Positions 63,452-64,000 of a stretch of 64,000 nt of DNA are shown piece by piece; position 1 is the stretch's first letter; each line of letters opens with the position of its first letter. The translations under genes were made by a program, and so were the position numbers. The DNA comes from Kalmusia sp. IMI 367209 (Eukaryota > Ascomycota > Dothideomycetes > Pleosporales > Didymosphaeriaceae). The notes beneath the pieces are model-generated. The model saw only the letters and a program-made list of their open reading frames with translations. It made no database searches and was not told the DNA's origin. The stretch is taken from NCBI GenBank assembly GCA_027946365.1, contig JAPEUQ010000011.1, forward strand, positions 1,116,001 to 1,180,000, read 5' to 3'.

Positions 63452-64000
63452 AGCGCATAGAGTAAACCTACCTGTTCGCAGAGCGAAAGGCAACTTCAAG
63501 CCCCAAAGCTTCTTTCAGCCTCGACTGTTAGCGCAGTGTTAGATGCAGGTGATATGTCCGTTTCGCACGCGGGAAGGGCTCGTGCCTGCCTTGTTCCAAA
63601 AAATCCCAGGCCTATCAAGCCACATTGTTGCATTTTCAGCCTAAGGCAGACCTGTGATGGTTAGGGTCGGCAAAGTACACCTTGGCATTTCTACATCTCC
63701 ATAGTACAGCTAAATCACTTTCACGGAAGCCGAAAGGACAGCTAAGATCAAAGTCAGCCCCTGAGTATGCCTTGATAGCGCCGTCAAGTTTTGATTGACA
63801 CCGTGCCGTTGCTAGGTCATGGTCCATTGCGGGGTCGTTCACTAATACAGTGGGGTGGTTCACGAACCGTGACCATGGAATCACTGTGCCATATGTTAGC
63901 TCAGTTATAGCAAATCAGGTGTCGTTGAGGTGATCAAAGAGAACCGCCAACTATTGCGCCGCGGCTATGCAGGTCTTAAAGCGGGCTGAGTCAATGCGGC
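63452..64000. other. Right edge, possible 3' part of a minus-strand gene
   Basis: On the minus strand an open frame runs from a stop near 63930 to 63636. It contains PWSRFVNHPTVLVNDPAMD and a Cys-containing end, and looks more protein-like than other shadows, but no ATG or splice structure could be fixed. Nothing else is seen. Confidence 0.25.

Overview
The window reads as nuclear DNA of a filamentous ascomycete (Pezizomycotina; a Dothideomycete is my best guess from the mix of DUF3455 and DUF4360 secreted proteins with a fused-type Moco locus). Reasons: most genes carry short introns (about 45-70 bp) with GTANGT-type donors and YAG acceptors, genes lie on both strands with no operons, and the proteins are fungal housekeeping factors (CORVET Vps3, Golgi CASP/Coy1, prefoldin 4, GPI3, Dbp6, SRP19/Sec65, a LAMMER kinase, Mtw1, choline kinase, Pbs2, Sec63).

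Layout. 1-7.8 kb: 3' part of an AstE/AspA-type deacylase, a DUF4360-type secreted protein (minus), a molybdenum-cofactor locus (MoaA, then a long MoaC-containing frame) and a broken PAP2 lipid phosphatase. 8-10.1 kb: nine-exon GABA/choline-type APC permease (minus). 10.9-21 kb: CASP (minus) and VPS3 (plus) sharing a 308-bp divergent promoter, prefoldin 4, an MFS exporter. 23-28 kb: secreted DUF3455 protein, GPI3 (minus) and DBP6 (plus), the last two divergent over 221 bp. 28-37.6 kb: gene-poor, holding only a secreted pepsin-type protease and SEC65. 37.6-46.2 kb: class III aminotransferase, LAMMER kinase, MTW1. 47-58.9 kb: choline kinase (minus), PIN-like carrier (minus), PBS2 and SEC63. 60-63.5 kb: a Gln/Asn-rich secreted protein and a BTB protein.

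Functional threads: several genes serve the secretory/endomembrane system (SEC63, SEC65, GPI3, COY1, VPS3, choline kinase), others signalling (PBS2 of the HOG pathway, LAMMER kinase) or chromosome segregation (MTW1). They are not co-organised as a cluster; I see no secondary-metabolite cluster, CRISPR array, recognisable transposase, rRNA or tRNA.

Most striking observations: (1) six plus-strand genes contain seven single-base insertions relative to the frame demanded by conserved protein sequence, each explicable by one extra base in a homopolymer. After removing them every model closes exactly in frame. This is either an assembly artefact or unusual local decay. The PAP2 gene also carries an in-frame TAG. 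(2) The MoaA frame ends Gly-Gly-stop, and a GT donor overlaps that stop, recalling the human MOCS1A/MOCS1AB switch. The downstream MoaC domain sits behind an extension of about 730 residues that I do not recognise.
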